Origin: Gammaproteobacteria bacterium
Lineage (GTDB): Bacteria; Pseudomonadota; Gammaproteobacteria; J044
Length of the DNA stretch: 11,389 nucleotides
NCBI GenBank assembly: GCA_003696465.1
Contig: RFHG01000344.1
Span: 1-11,389, forward strand
Direction: 5' to 3'
Below the pieces are notes generated by a model. That model worked only from the letters and a program-made list of their open reading frames with translations. It was not told where the DNA came from and did not search any database. The translations under genes and the position numbers were made by a program. How positions within the stretch are numbered: position 1 is the first letter of the stretch; the number at the start of each line of letters is the position of its first letter. This document shows, piece after piece, positions 6,341 through 11,389 of the stretch.

Positions 6341-6937
6341 GTGAACGAGTGGGACAAGCGCTACGATTGCGAGGACTATGTCTATGGCGTGGAGCCAAAC
6401 GACTTCCTGCGCGCGCATCTGAAGGAAATCCCGAAGGGCGAAGTCCTGTGCCTGGCCGATGGCGAGGGCCGCAATTCGGTTTTCCTTGCCGAGCAGGGCT
6501 ATCAGCCGACCGCGGTGGACTATTCCGCAGTGGCACTGGACAAGGCGCGGCGGCTGGCGGCCACGCGCGGAGTGGAAATCGAGACGATCAGGGCCGATCT
6601 GGCCGACTTCGAACTGGGCAGGGATGCCTGGACGGGCATCGTGTCCATCTTCTGCCATGTGCCCGAGTCGATCCGTCAACGGGTCTATCGGCAGGTACCC
6701 GAGGCCCTGGTGCCTGGCGGGGTCTTCCTGCTCGAGGCCTATACCCCGGAACAGCTTGCATACGGCACCGGTGGCCCGCCGACCGCGGAGCTGCTGGCTG
6801 ATCTGGACAGTTTGCTCCAGCCCCTCGAGGGGCTCGACATCGTGCTGGCACGGACGCTGGAGCGTGAGGTCATCGAGGGGCAGCTGCATACCGGTCTGGC
6901 CCATGTGGCACAGATCATTGCGCGCCGTCCCCACTAG
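6341..6937 (+). CDS. Class I SAM-dependent methyltransferase
   Basis: This 198-aa protein has the Rossmann-like fold of small class I methyltransferases. It opens with NEWDKRYDCEDYVYGVEPNDFL, the usual N-terminal cap of TehB/UbiE-like small enzymes. Motif I is VLCLADGEGRNSVFLAEQG at 35-53, binding S-adenosylmethionine. Acidic motif II is D60 in TAVDYS, and RADLADF at 84-90 contacts the adenine. The substrate is not evident; the cytoplasm is the likely site. The start is GTG 6341, because the conserved cap begins there and GGGG lies 7 bases upstream; the in-frame extension back to 6188 would overlap the globin-like gene and lacks family character. Its last 23 bases overlap the end of the convergent lipoprotein gene. 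It is probably on the globin-like transcript, but translation may be limited by the hairpin at its start. Confidence 0.85.
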   Translation: MNEWDKRYDCEDYVYGVEPNDFLRAHLKEIPKGEVLCLADGEGRNSVFLAEQGYQPTAVDYSAVALDKARRLAATRGVEIETIRADLADFELGRDAWTGIVSIFCHVPESIRQRVYRQVPEALVPGGVFLLEAYTPEQLAYGTGGPPTAELLADLDSLLQPLEGLDIVLARTLEREVIEGQLHTGLAHVAQIIARRPH

Positions 6938-8081
6938 CGTCCGGTCCCGCTGCCCCTGCATCGTCGCTCCCGCTCGCCTTCGGCTCGACCGGAAACTCCA
7001 CCAGGGGCGGGCGGCCCTCCAGCTTCTTGAGATTGGCCAGAACGCGGCGGGCACGGGCGATGTCTTCGGCCAGGCGGCGGTGCCCGGGGGCAAGCGGCCG
7101 CGCCTGTTCCCAGGTCTTGAGGGCCTGTTCGAACTCGCCCTGGCTGTACTGCCGTTCGCCCAGTTCGATCAGCCGTTCCACCTCACGGTCGATGGCCTTC
7201 TGCAGCTTGCGCGCGCGCTCTGACACGGCGCGTGTGTCAGGCATCAGGCGGCGCAGTTCCTGCAGGTAGGCACGGGCCTCCAGCCAGTCCTCGCGCCGGA
7301 AGGCCTCGTCGAAATAGCCCTGATATTGTCTCGCCTGCTGCCTGCGCAGGGCGCGCAGGCGTTTTTCCGTATCCTCGCGCTGGCCGGAATCCGCGCGAAT
7401 GCCATGGGTCTGGATCCTGCTCAGGGCGATGCGTGTGGCAGGGTCCGGCTTGAGCTCATTGGCCAGCCCCAGCAACCGGCCTGCCAGCACGAAATTACCC
7501 TTTTCAAGGGCTGCCATGCCATGTTTCCGCAGTCCTGCGGCCGTTTCTTCCCTCAGTTTTTCCAGCGCCTTGAGGCGCTCCTGCTGGTGGTCATCGGCGG
7601 GATTGGTGCGCACGATACGTCTTTGCAGAGGCAGGGCCTTGAGCAACCATTCGCCCTGCAGTTGCAGCCACTTGCGGTCGAGCATGGCCAGCCACTGCTC
7701 ACGGTCGCGCAGGAACCGGTCGCGTTCGTTCCTGAGCAGGCGGCTTTCCGGATAGTGGGCCAGCCCCTCGTCATACAGGCTCAGGGCCTCGGCCCACTTG
7801 TGCTGCTGCGCAAGCTGCAGGGCTTCCTTCGAGACACGCTCGGCATAGGCCCGCGCCCGTGCCCGTATCCGGGGAAGTGTCTCCCTCATGCGGCGGTACT
7901 GCGGGTGTTCGGGTTTCATGGCCTGGATGGTATCGATGGCCAGACCATAGCGATCCTCGGCCAGCCATTGCTGCACGCGCCGATCCACATCCGGACGGCT
8001 GGCATAGTAGTTTGCACAGCCGCCCAGCAGCAGGCCCAGGATGACGAGTACGAGCAAGGTCGTGGTGCGTGTCGGATACAT
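6915..8081 (-). CDS. TPR-like outer-membrane lipoprotein
   Basis: This 388-aa protein has a lipoprotein signal: MYPTR, a hydrophobic core, and lipobox LGGC with the lipidated C22. The +2 residue is alanine, not aspartate, which predicts sorting to the outer membrane. The rest is helical and rich in R, E, A and L, with at least four degenerate TPR-like hairpins: ALQLAQQHKWAEALSLYDEG, GMAALEKGNFVLAGRLLGLA, AFRREDWLEARAYLQELRRL, and GERQYSQGEFEQALKTWEQA followed by PLAPGHRRL. The tail is disordered (KASGSDDAGAAGPDASGDG). TPR lipoproteins usually hold protein complexes together; no specific role is known to me. It begins 9 bases after the cyclase stop, so the two are one operon. It has only a weak ribosome-binding site, which suggests translational coupling to the cyclase. 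Confidence 0.85.
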   Translation of the reverse strand: MYPTRTTTLLVLVILGLLLGGCANYYASRPDVDRRVQQWLAEDRYGLAIDTIQAMKPEHPQYRRMRETLPRIRARARAYAERVSKEALQLAQQHKWAEALSLYDEGLAHYPESRLLRNERDRFLRDREQWLAMLDRKWLQLQGEWLLKALPLQRRIVRTNPADDHQQERLKALEKLREETAAGLRKHGMAALEKGNFVLAGRLLGLANELKPDPATRIALSRIQTHGIRADSGQREDTEKRLRALRRQQARQYQGYFDEAFRREDWLEARAYLQELRRLMPDTRAVSERARKLQKAIDREVERLIELGERQYSQGEFEQALKTWEQARPLAPGHRRLAEDIARARRVLANLKKLEGRPPLVEFPVEPKASGSDDAGAAGPDASGDGAQ

Positions 8082-8090
8082 GGCCGAAGC

Positions 8091-9626
8091 TCAGTCCGTC
8101 TCGGCCAGCACCTGCTCGACCATGGATTCGAGCTGCTGGCGATAATCCGGCGAGAGGTCATCAATCCGATACAGTGTGGCCGGTTCCTTGCGGCCGCGGA
8201 TCTGGATGGTGCCGTGGGGCCTGGCAATGACCCGCCCGCAGACATCGGTATGGGCATACATTTCTTCATCGACGAGAATTTCGTCGGCCCTGGCGTGCGT
8301 GGCCAGCCGGGAGGCCAGATTGACCGCATCACCCACCACCGTGTACTGCATGCGATCGGATGAGCCCATGTTGCCGGCCAGCATGTGGCCACTGTTGATG
8401 CCGATTCGGAAGTGTATGGGGCATTTGCCCTGCCGTTGGCGGCGTTCGTTGAGGCGCTGCACCACGTGGGAGATGAGCACTGCACAGCCAACGGCATGGA
8501 ATCGATGCTCGGAATCCGCTTGTGGCACACCAAAGACAATCATGGCGCAATCGCCGATGAACTTGTCGATGGTGCCCTGCCACAGGCTGCTGGCACGCGT
8601 GATGTAATGGAAATATTCATTAAGCAGCTCGGATACCGCACGCGGTTCCATGGTCTCGGCCATTTCGGTAAAACCGACGATGTCGGCAAAAATGACGCTG
8701 GCCTCGACATGGCGCCCGCCCAGTTCCACCTGGTCCAGGTTGCGCAGGATTTCCCGGGCCACGTCACGTGACACATAGCGTGAGAGGGCCTGTTCCACCT
8801 GTGACTTGCGCAGCAGGCCGTGTGCCATCTCATTGAAGGAACGCATCAGGATGCCCAGTTCGTCGTTGCGACGGTCATCCATGCGGTAGTGGTAGTCACC
8901 GTTTCCAATGGCCTGGCTGGCCTCGACAAGGGCCTGGATGGGACGCGCCAGCCAGCGGCTCACACGCCACGAGACGAGCAGGGCGAGCAGCATCGTCAGC
9001 AGCATGGCCCCGAGCAGGATCATCAGCGATTCATGAAACTGCTCCTCGATGATGCGCCGGCTGAAGGTGACCAGTGCATGTCCGGTCACCAGGTCCCGAT
9101 AACGGATGGGGGTGAGATAGGACACCATGCTTTCGCTGGCCCCGTCGCGATGCCGCCAGTGCCACTCGATGCTGTAGTCGGTGTCGGTCAGGGCGCGTCC
9201 CTGTCGGTACAGGTCGGGCAGGGATCCTTGCGGTATCACGCCCCGTTGGGCAACCGCTTGTCCACGGTCGTTGTAGACCACCGCGCCAAGGGAGCTGCGC
9301 GTGTTGCCGAACTTGCTGACCACCGTTTCCAGTACCAGTTCATCGTCCGCCAGCAGTGGCTCGCGTGCGCTGTCGGCCAGCAGCCGGGCAATGCTCAGGC
9401 CGAACTCGTCGAGCTGGTGCTGCATCAGGCGGTTCTGGTTGTCGATGGTGAGCAGGCCAAGTATCAGCACGCCACCGACCATGAGGCTGCCCAGGATGAG
9501 CGTCAGGCGGACGGCAATGGGCAGGAAGCGGCGCCGCCCTGGAGGGGCGTTGGCAATGGCGGGTGCGGCAGGTTCTGCTGCCGCGTCGGCCTTCAGCGCA
9601 AGGCTGCTGTGACGGGATGCACGCAT
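8091..9626 (-). CDS. Membrane class III (IIIb-type) adenylate/guanylate cyclase with HAMP
   Basis: From ATG 9626 the protein has 511 residues. TM1 is about 37-60, a periplasmic sensor region 61-200, TM2 about 201-221, a HAMP linker 222-275 (ARPIQALVEASQAIGNGDYHYRM) and a class III cyclase domain about 305-488. Metal ligands are D315 (FADIVGFT) and D359 (DKFIGD). The purine-contact pair is K355 and T429 (YTVVGDAVN), and N436 and R440 are present, so all catalytic residues are in place. The K/T pair is typical of class IIIb enzymes, several of which respond to bicarbonate; the product is most likely cAMP. Periplasmic or membrane input probably passes through HAMP. An ATG at 9689 adds 21 residues but lies just after a minus-strand terminator, so 9626 is preferred. 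The lipoprotein gene follows. Confidence 0.9.
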   Translation of the reverse strand: MRASRHSSLALKADAAAEPAAPAIANAPPGRRRFLPIAVRLTLILGSLMVGGVLILGLLTIDNQNRLMQHQLDEFGLSIARLLADSAREPLLADDELVLETVVSKFGNTRSSLGAVVYNDRGQAVAQRGVIPQGSLPDLYRQGRALTDTDYSIEWHWRHRDGASESMVSYLTPIRYRDLVTGHALVTFSRRIIEEQFHESLMILLGAMLLTMLLALLVSWRVSRWLARPIQALVEASQAIGNGDYHYRMDDRRNDELGILMRSFNEMAHGLLRKSQVEQALSRYVSRDVAREILRNLDQVELGGRHVEASVIFADIVGFTEMAETMEPRAVSELLNEYFHYITRASSLWQGTIDKFIGDCAMIVFGVPQADSEHRFHAVGCAVLISHVVQRLNERRQRQGKCPIHFRIGINSGHMLAGNMGSSDRMQYTVVGDAVNLASRLATHARADEILVDEEMYAHTDVCGRVIARPHGTIQIRGRKEPATLYRIDDLSPDYRQQLESMVEQVLAETD

Positions 9627-9632
9627 GAGAAA

Positions 9633-9641
9633 ATCATAGCA
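9633..9641 (-). promoter_or_regulatory. Extended -10 promoter of the cyclase gene, leaderless
   Basis: The minus strand reads TGCTATGAT: a TGn extension plus TATGAT, five of six matches to TATAAT. Transcription would start about 7 bases on, at or next to the A of the ATG at 9626. No ribosome-binding site precedes that ATG. No strong -35 box is seen. Confidence 0.5.
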
Positions 9642-9691
9642 CGCAGCGCCATGCCAAAGCGGGGGATGTGGCGTTTCCGGTCCGGCCATGG

Positions 9692-9717
9692 AAAAGGCCC
9701 GGACGAGGGTCCGGGCC
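9692..9717 (-). terminator. Intrinsic terminator reading leftward
   Basis: Perfect 9-bp GC-rich arms (9696-9704 and 9709-9717) with a 4-nt loop are followed on the minus strand by TTTT (9695-9692), then CC. It would end transcripts coming from the 99-aa membrane protein gene and insulate the cyclase operon. The T-run is short. Confidence 0.7.
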
Positions 9718-9833
9718 GGGAATAAAAAGGGCCGTCCGTGGCCAGTCTTGCAGTTAGTCCTTGGAGGGCAACGGGTATACCGCGGCAGGCCATCTGGCGG
9801 GCCGCGGCATGAAAGTCGGGAAACGCATGCGCA

Positions 9834-10133
9834 TCAGAAAATCGTCTGATGCAGCAAGGTTGCCGTGATGGCATAAACGACGCTCAGCAGCAGAATCTTG
9901 CCCGGTTTTCTGAGAATCGAAATATGCCGTACGCTGAGCAGGCCGGCGAAGATGCTGTACAACACCAGCAGTACCACCAGCTGGGTTTCGAGGATCAGGC
10001 CGGTCGCCCAGGCGGCGAACAGCGCCACATACACCCCGGCCGTGCTGTAGGCAATGACCTTCAGCAGGGGATTGGGCAGGATGCAGTCATCCGCGGAAGC
10101 GAGTTGCAAACTGGGGTTCTTGATGTGGTTCAT
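9834..10133 (-). CDS. Small three-helix membrane protein, function unknown
   Basis: I do not recognise this 99-aa protein. It has a polar N-tail (MNHIKNPSLQLASADDCILP) and three likely membrane helices at about 25-47, 50-67 and 79-97. A short basic loop, RHISILRKPGK, lies between the last two and should face the cytoplasm by the positive-inside rule. It ends HQTIF at the membrane edge. It is too short for most transporters, and no catalytic motif is visible. The start ATG 10133 has a modest purine-rich site (CGGAAA) upstream and follows a plausible promoter with nested inverted repeats, so it is expressed alone and probably regulated. A minus-strand terminator lies 117 bases past its stop. 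Confidence 0.65.
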   Translation of the reverse strand: MNHIKNPSLQLASADDCILPNPLLKVIAYSTAGVYVALFAAWATGLILETQLVVLLVLYSIFAGLLSVRHISILRKPGKILLLSVVYAITATLLHQTIF

Positions 10134-10153
10134 GTCGTGTTTCCGGCTGTTGC

Positions 10154-10190
10154 TTGGTTATTAGTGTATAACCAAATACTAATAGTTCAA
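10154..10190 (-). promoter_or_regulatory. Promoter with nested inverted repeats for the 99-aa membrane protein
   Basis: On the minus strand TTGAAC (10190-10185) and TACACT (10168-10163) are spaced 16 bases apart. Two inverted repeats overlap this promoter: TTGGTTA/TAACCAA (10154-10160 and 10169-10175) and TATTAGT/ACTAATA (10159-10165 and 10178-10184), all perfect 7-bp arms. The region is AT-rich compared with its surroundings. A repressor binding between or over the two boxes is the simplest reading; the regulator is unknown. Confidence 0.55.
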
Positions 10191-10227
10191 TTGGACCTAA
10201 GTACCTGATCTGCAGCCATCCTGTCAG

Positions 10228-10254
10228 AAATGCCGCGCTGCTGCAAGCGCGGCA
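10228..10254 (-). terminator. Weak leftward terminator after the peroxiredoxin gene
   Basis: Perfect 8-bp arms (10231-10238 and 10247-10254) with an 8-nt loop are followed on the minus strand by TTTCTG. The stem is strong but the T-run is only three bases, so termination may be partial. Confidence 0.5.
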
Positions 10255-10324
10255 CATGGAGAAAATGCCGGAATGTGACGGGGATCGCTCCCCGGCCCGT
10301 GGCCCGGACCCGGGAGCAGGCGGA

Positions 10325-10930
10325 TCAGAGCCTGTCGGCGTTTTCGGCCAGGTACTTCGCCACCCCTTCGGGGCTCGCATCCATGCCCTTTTCGCCTTCC
10401 TTCCAGCCAGCGGGGCAGACCTCGCCATGGGTCTCGAAGAACTGCAGGGCATCGACCATGCGCAGGGTCTCGTCGATATTGCGGCCCAGCGGCAGGTCGT
10501 TGACCACCTGATGGCGCACCACGCCCTCGCGGTCAATGAGGAAGGTGCCGCGGAAGGCGACCGCCCCGTCCGGGGTCTCGACATCATAGGAGCGGCAGAT
10601 GTTGTGGGTCATGTCGGCCACCAGCGGATAACCGACCGCGCCGATGCCGCCCTGGTCCACAGGGGTGTTGCGCCAGGCATTGTGGGTGAAGTGTGAGTCG
10701 ATGGAGACACCAATGACCTCGCAGTTGCGCTTTCTGAACTCTTCCAGCCGATGGTCGAAGGCGAGCAGCTCCGACGGGCAGACGAAGGTGAAGTCCAGCG
10801 GATAGAAGAAGATGACCGCATACTTGCCCTCGATATGCGTGGCCAGATGAAAATCCTCGATGATGCTGCCATCGCCCAGTACGGCCGGTGCGGTGAAATC
10901 CGGTGCCTTGCGGCCCACGAGTACGCCCAT
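10325..10930 (-). CDS. Typical 2-Cys peroxiredoxin (AhpC/Prx1 type)
   Basis: This 201-aa enzyme reduces hydrogen peroxide and organic hydroperoxides in the cytoplasm. The peroxidatic cysteine is C51 in FTFVCP, with T48 and R127 completing the active site (PLDFTFVCP and FRGTFLID). The resolving cysteine is C172 in EVCPAGW. Length and order of motifs match the AhpC/Prx1 subfamily. GGIG at 94-97 is present, but the C-terminal YF pair that goes with it in overoxidation-sensitive enzymes is absent (tail KYLAENADRL), so it should be fairly resistant to overoxidation. Extra cysteines C70 and C112 occur. The start is fixed by an AAGGAG site 6-7 bases before ATG 10930. The reductase partner is not in the window. 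A long leader with a hairpin precedes it. Confidence 0.95.
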   Translation of the reverse strand: MGVLVGRKAPDFTAPAVLGDGSIIEDFHLATHIEGKYAVIFFYPLDFTFVCPSELLAFDHRLEEFRKRNCEVIGVSIDSHFTHNAWRNTPVDQGGIGAVGYPLVADMTHNICRSYDVETPDGAVAFRGTFLIDREGVVRHQVVNDLPLGRNIDETLRMVDALQFFETHGEVCPAGWKEGEKGMDASPEGVAKYLAENADRL

Positions 10931-10963
10931 TTTGTTCTCCTTCAGGTTGGGGTGGAAAAGGCA

Positions 10964-10991
10964 GGCAGCCGTACTCGTGTTTACGGCTGCC
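10964..10991 (-). promoter_or_regulatory. Leader hairpin of the peroxiredoxin mRNA
   Basis: Perfect 10-bp arms (10964-10973 and 10982-10991) with an 8-nt loop lie between the predicted promoter and the ribosome-binding site. On the minus strand the stem is followed by TGCCTTTTCC, which gives it some terminator character. It could be an attenuator or an mRNA-stabilising 5' hairpin. Confidence 0.5.
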
Positions 10992-11003
10992 CGTGGCGCG
11001 CGC

Positions 11004-11032
11004 ATCCTAGGGGGCGCACAGTGGAAATGCAA
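11004..11032 (-). promoter_or_regulatory. Promoter of the peroxiredoxin gene
   Basis: On the minus strand TTGCAT (11032-11027) and TAGGAT (11009-11004) are separated by exactly 17 bases. The transcript would have a leader of about 65-70 bases containing the hairpin at 10964-10991. The -35 box overlaps one of two GTGGAAATG copies (plus strand, 11021-11029 and 11051-11059) that repeat at a 30-base period. Confidence 0.5.
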
Positions 11033-11073
11033 GAATCTGCCTGTCGCCGCGTGGAAATGTGAATGAGTTGGCG

Positions 11074-11089
11074 GCATGCCATGGCATGC
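11074..11089. promoter_or_regulatory. 16-bp perfect palindrome in the divergent intergenic region
   Basis: GCATGCCATGGCATGC is identical to its reverse complement. It lies upstream of both the peroxiredoxin gene and the divergent gene at 11136. It could be a regulator site. A weak -35-like TTGGCG (11068-11073) adjoins it, but no good -10 follows, so no promoter is called for the plus strand. Confidence 0.35.
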
Positions 11090-11135
11090 ATGGACTAGTC
11101 TTGGCAATCATGGGATTTCGTGCCGGGAGGCCGCC

Positions 11136-11389
11136 ATGACCGAACCGCAACAGACCGATCGCTGGAGCATGATCAGTGCCATCCTCGGCACGGTGCTCAT
11201 TCTGGGCAGCCTGCTTTTTATCTGGAACCAGCTGCAGCGGATCGAGGCACGGGCCGATCGCACCTATGCCCAGGCGGTGCTGGTCCAGCTCGAACTCGAC
11301 AGCCTGGAAAACGAGATGCTGGCACTGGAAGGTGTCTTGCGCAGTGCTCGCGAGCAACGGGCCCGGGGCGCCGCACGGGTCGAAGTGGG
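11136..11389 (+). CDS. N-terminal part of a membrane-anchored protein, cut by the window end
   Basis: The frame is open from ATG 11136 to the last base: 84 complete codons, with no stop. GGGAGG at 11125-11130 is a strong ribosome-binding site. The protein starts MTEPQQTDRWSM, has one membrane helix at about 12-30 (MISAILGTVLILGSLLFIW) and continues as a charged amphipathic helix (NQLQRIEARADRTYAQAVLVQLELDSLENEM). That is how many membrane sensors (chemoreceptors, histidine kinases, GGDEF proteins) and tethered coiled-coil proteins begin, so the family cannot be decided from this part. It is divergent from the peroxiredoxin gene, with 205 bases between the two starts. Confidence 0.75.
   Translation, partial: MTEPQQTDRWSMISAILGTVLILGSLLFIWNQLQRIEARADRTYAQAVLVQLELDSLENEMLALEGVLRSAREQRARGAARVEV

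Noticed and set aside
9754..9810. 18-residue minus-strand frame between the 99-aa membrane protein and the terminator
   Set aside because: Too short, with no ribosome-binding site seen and no similarity I can name.
9593..9874. Minus-strand frame of 93 codons across the terminator and both neighbouring genes' ends
   Set aside because: It spans a good intrinsic terminator and overlaps two better-supported genes, with no recognisable features.
10931..11107. 59-residue N-terminal extension of the peroxiredoxin
   Set aside because: It covers the promoter, the leader hairpin and the AAGGAG site. The family begins at MGVLVGRKAPDF.
1..11389. Search for tRNA, rRNA, CRISPR arrays, transposases, phage genes and toxin-antitoxin pairs
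   Set aside because: None seen on either strand. The repeats present are hairpins or short operator-like sites, not arrays.

Overview
The window is GC-rich bacterial chromosome carrying eleven genes that look real; ten are complete and one runs off the right end. Gene styles (a YgiM-like SH3/anchor protein, DUF6394 beside a two-RCK K+ channel, a GGDEF protein with an RpfC-like membrane sensor, an AhpC-type peroxiredoxin) suggest a gammaproteobacterium, perhaps near Chromatiales/Ectothiorhodospiraceae. That placement is inference from family memory. I see no insertion sequence, phage gene, CRISPR array, tRNA or rRNA.

Layout. 1-190 is a stack of inverted repeats that looks like a dispersed intergenic repeat. 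365-2379 (+) holds the SH3/coiled-coil/anchor protein and an MgtC/SapB-DUF4010 membrane protein, probably co-transcribed. These converge on a membrane diguanylate cyclase (2389-3492, -), which is divergent from 3609-5789 (+): DUF6394 plus a K+ channel fused to two TrkA-N domains. Next (+) come a globin-like protein that appears to lack the heme ligand, behind an AT-rich palindrome, and a SAM-dependent methyltransferase whose ribosome-binding site lies in a 12-bp perfect hairpin. The methyltransferase converges, with a 23-bp overlap, on a minus-strand pair: a class III nucleotide cyclase (8091-9626) followed by a TPR-like lipoprotein (6915-8081). A minus-strand terminator separates the pair from a 99-aa membrane protein. 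Last are a typical 2-Cys peroxiredoxin (minus) and a divergent, truncated membrane protein (plus).

How the genes may work together. The window is rich in signalling and ion homeostasis: one c-di-GMP synthase, one cAMP-type cyclase with a periplasmic sensor, one ligand-gated K+ channel, one MgtC-like transporter and one peroxide reductase. Nothing shows that they form a single system. The best candidates for undescribed biology are the DUF6394-channel pair, the cyclase-lipoprotein pair, the apparently heme-less globin with its operator, and the hairpin occluding the methyltransferase start.
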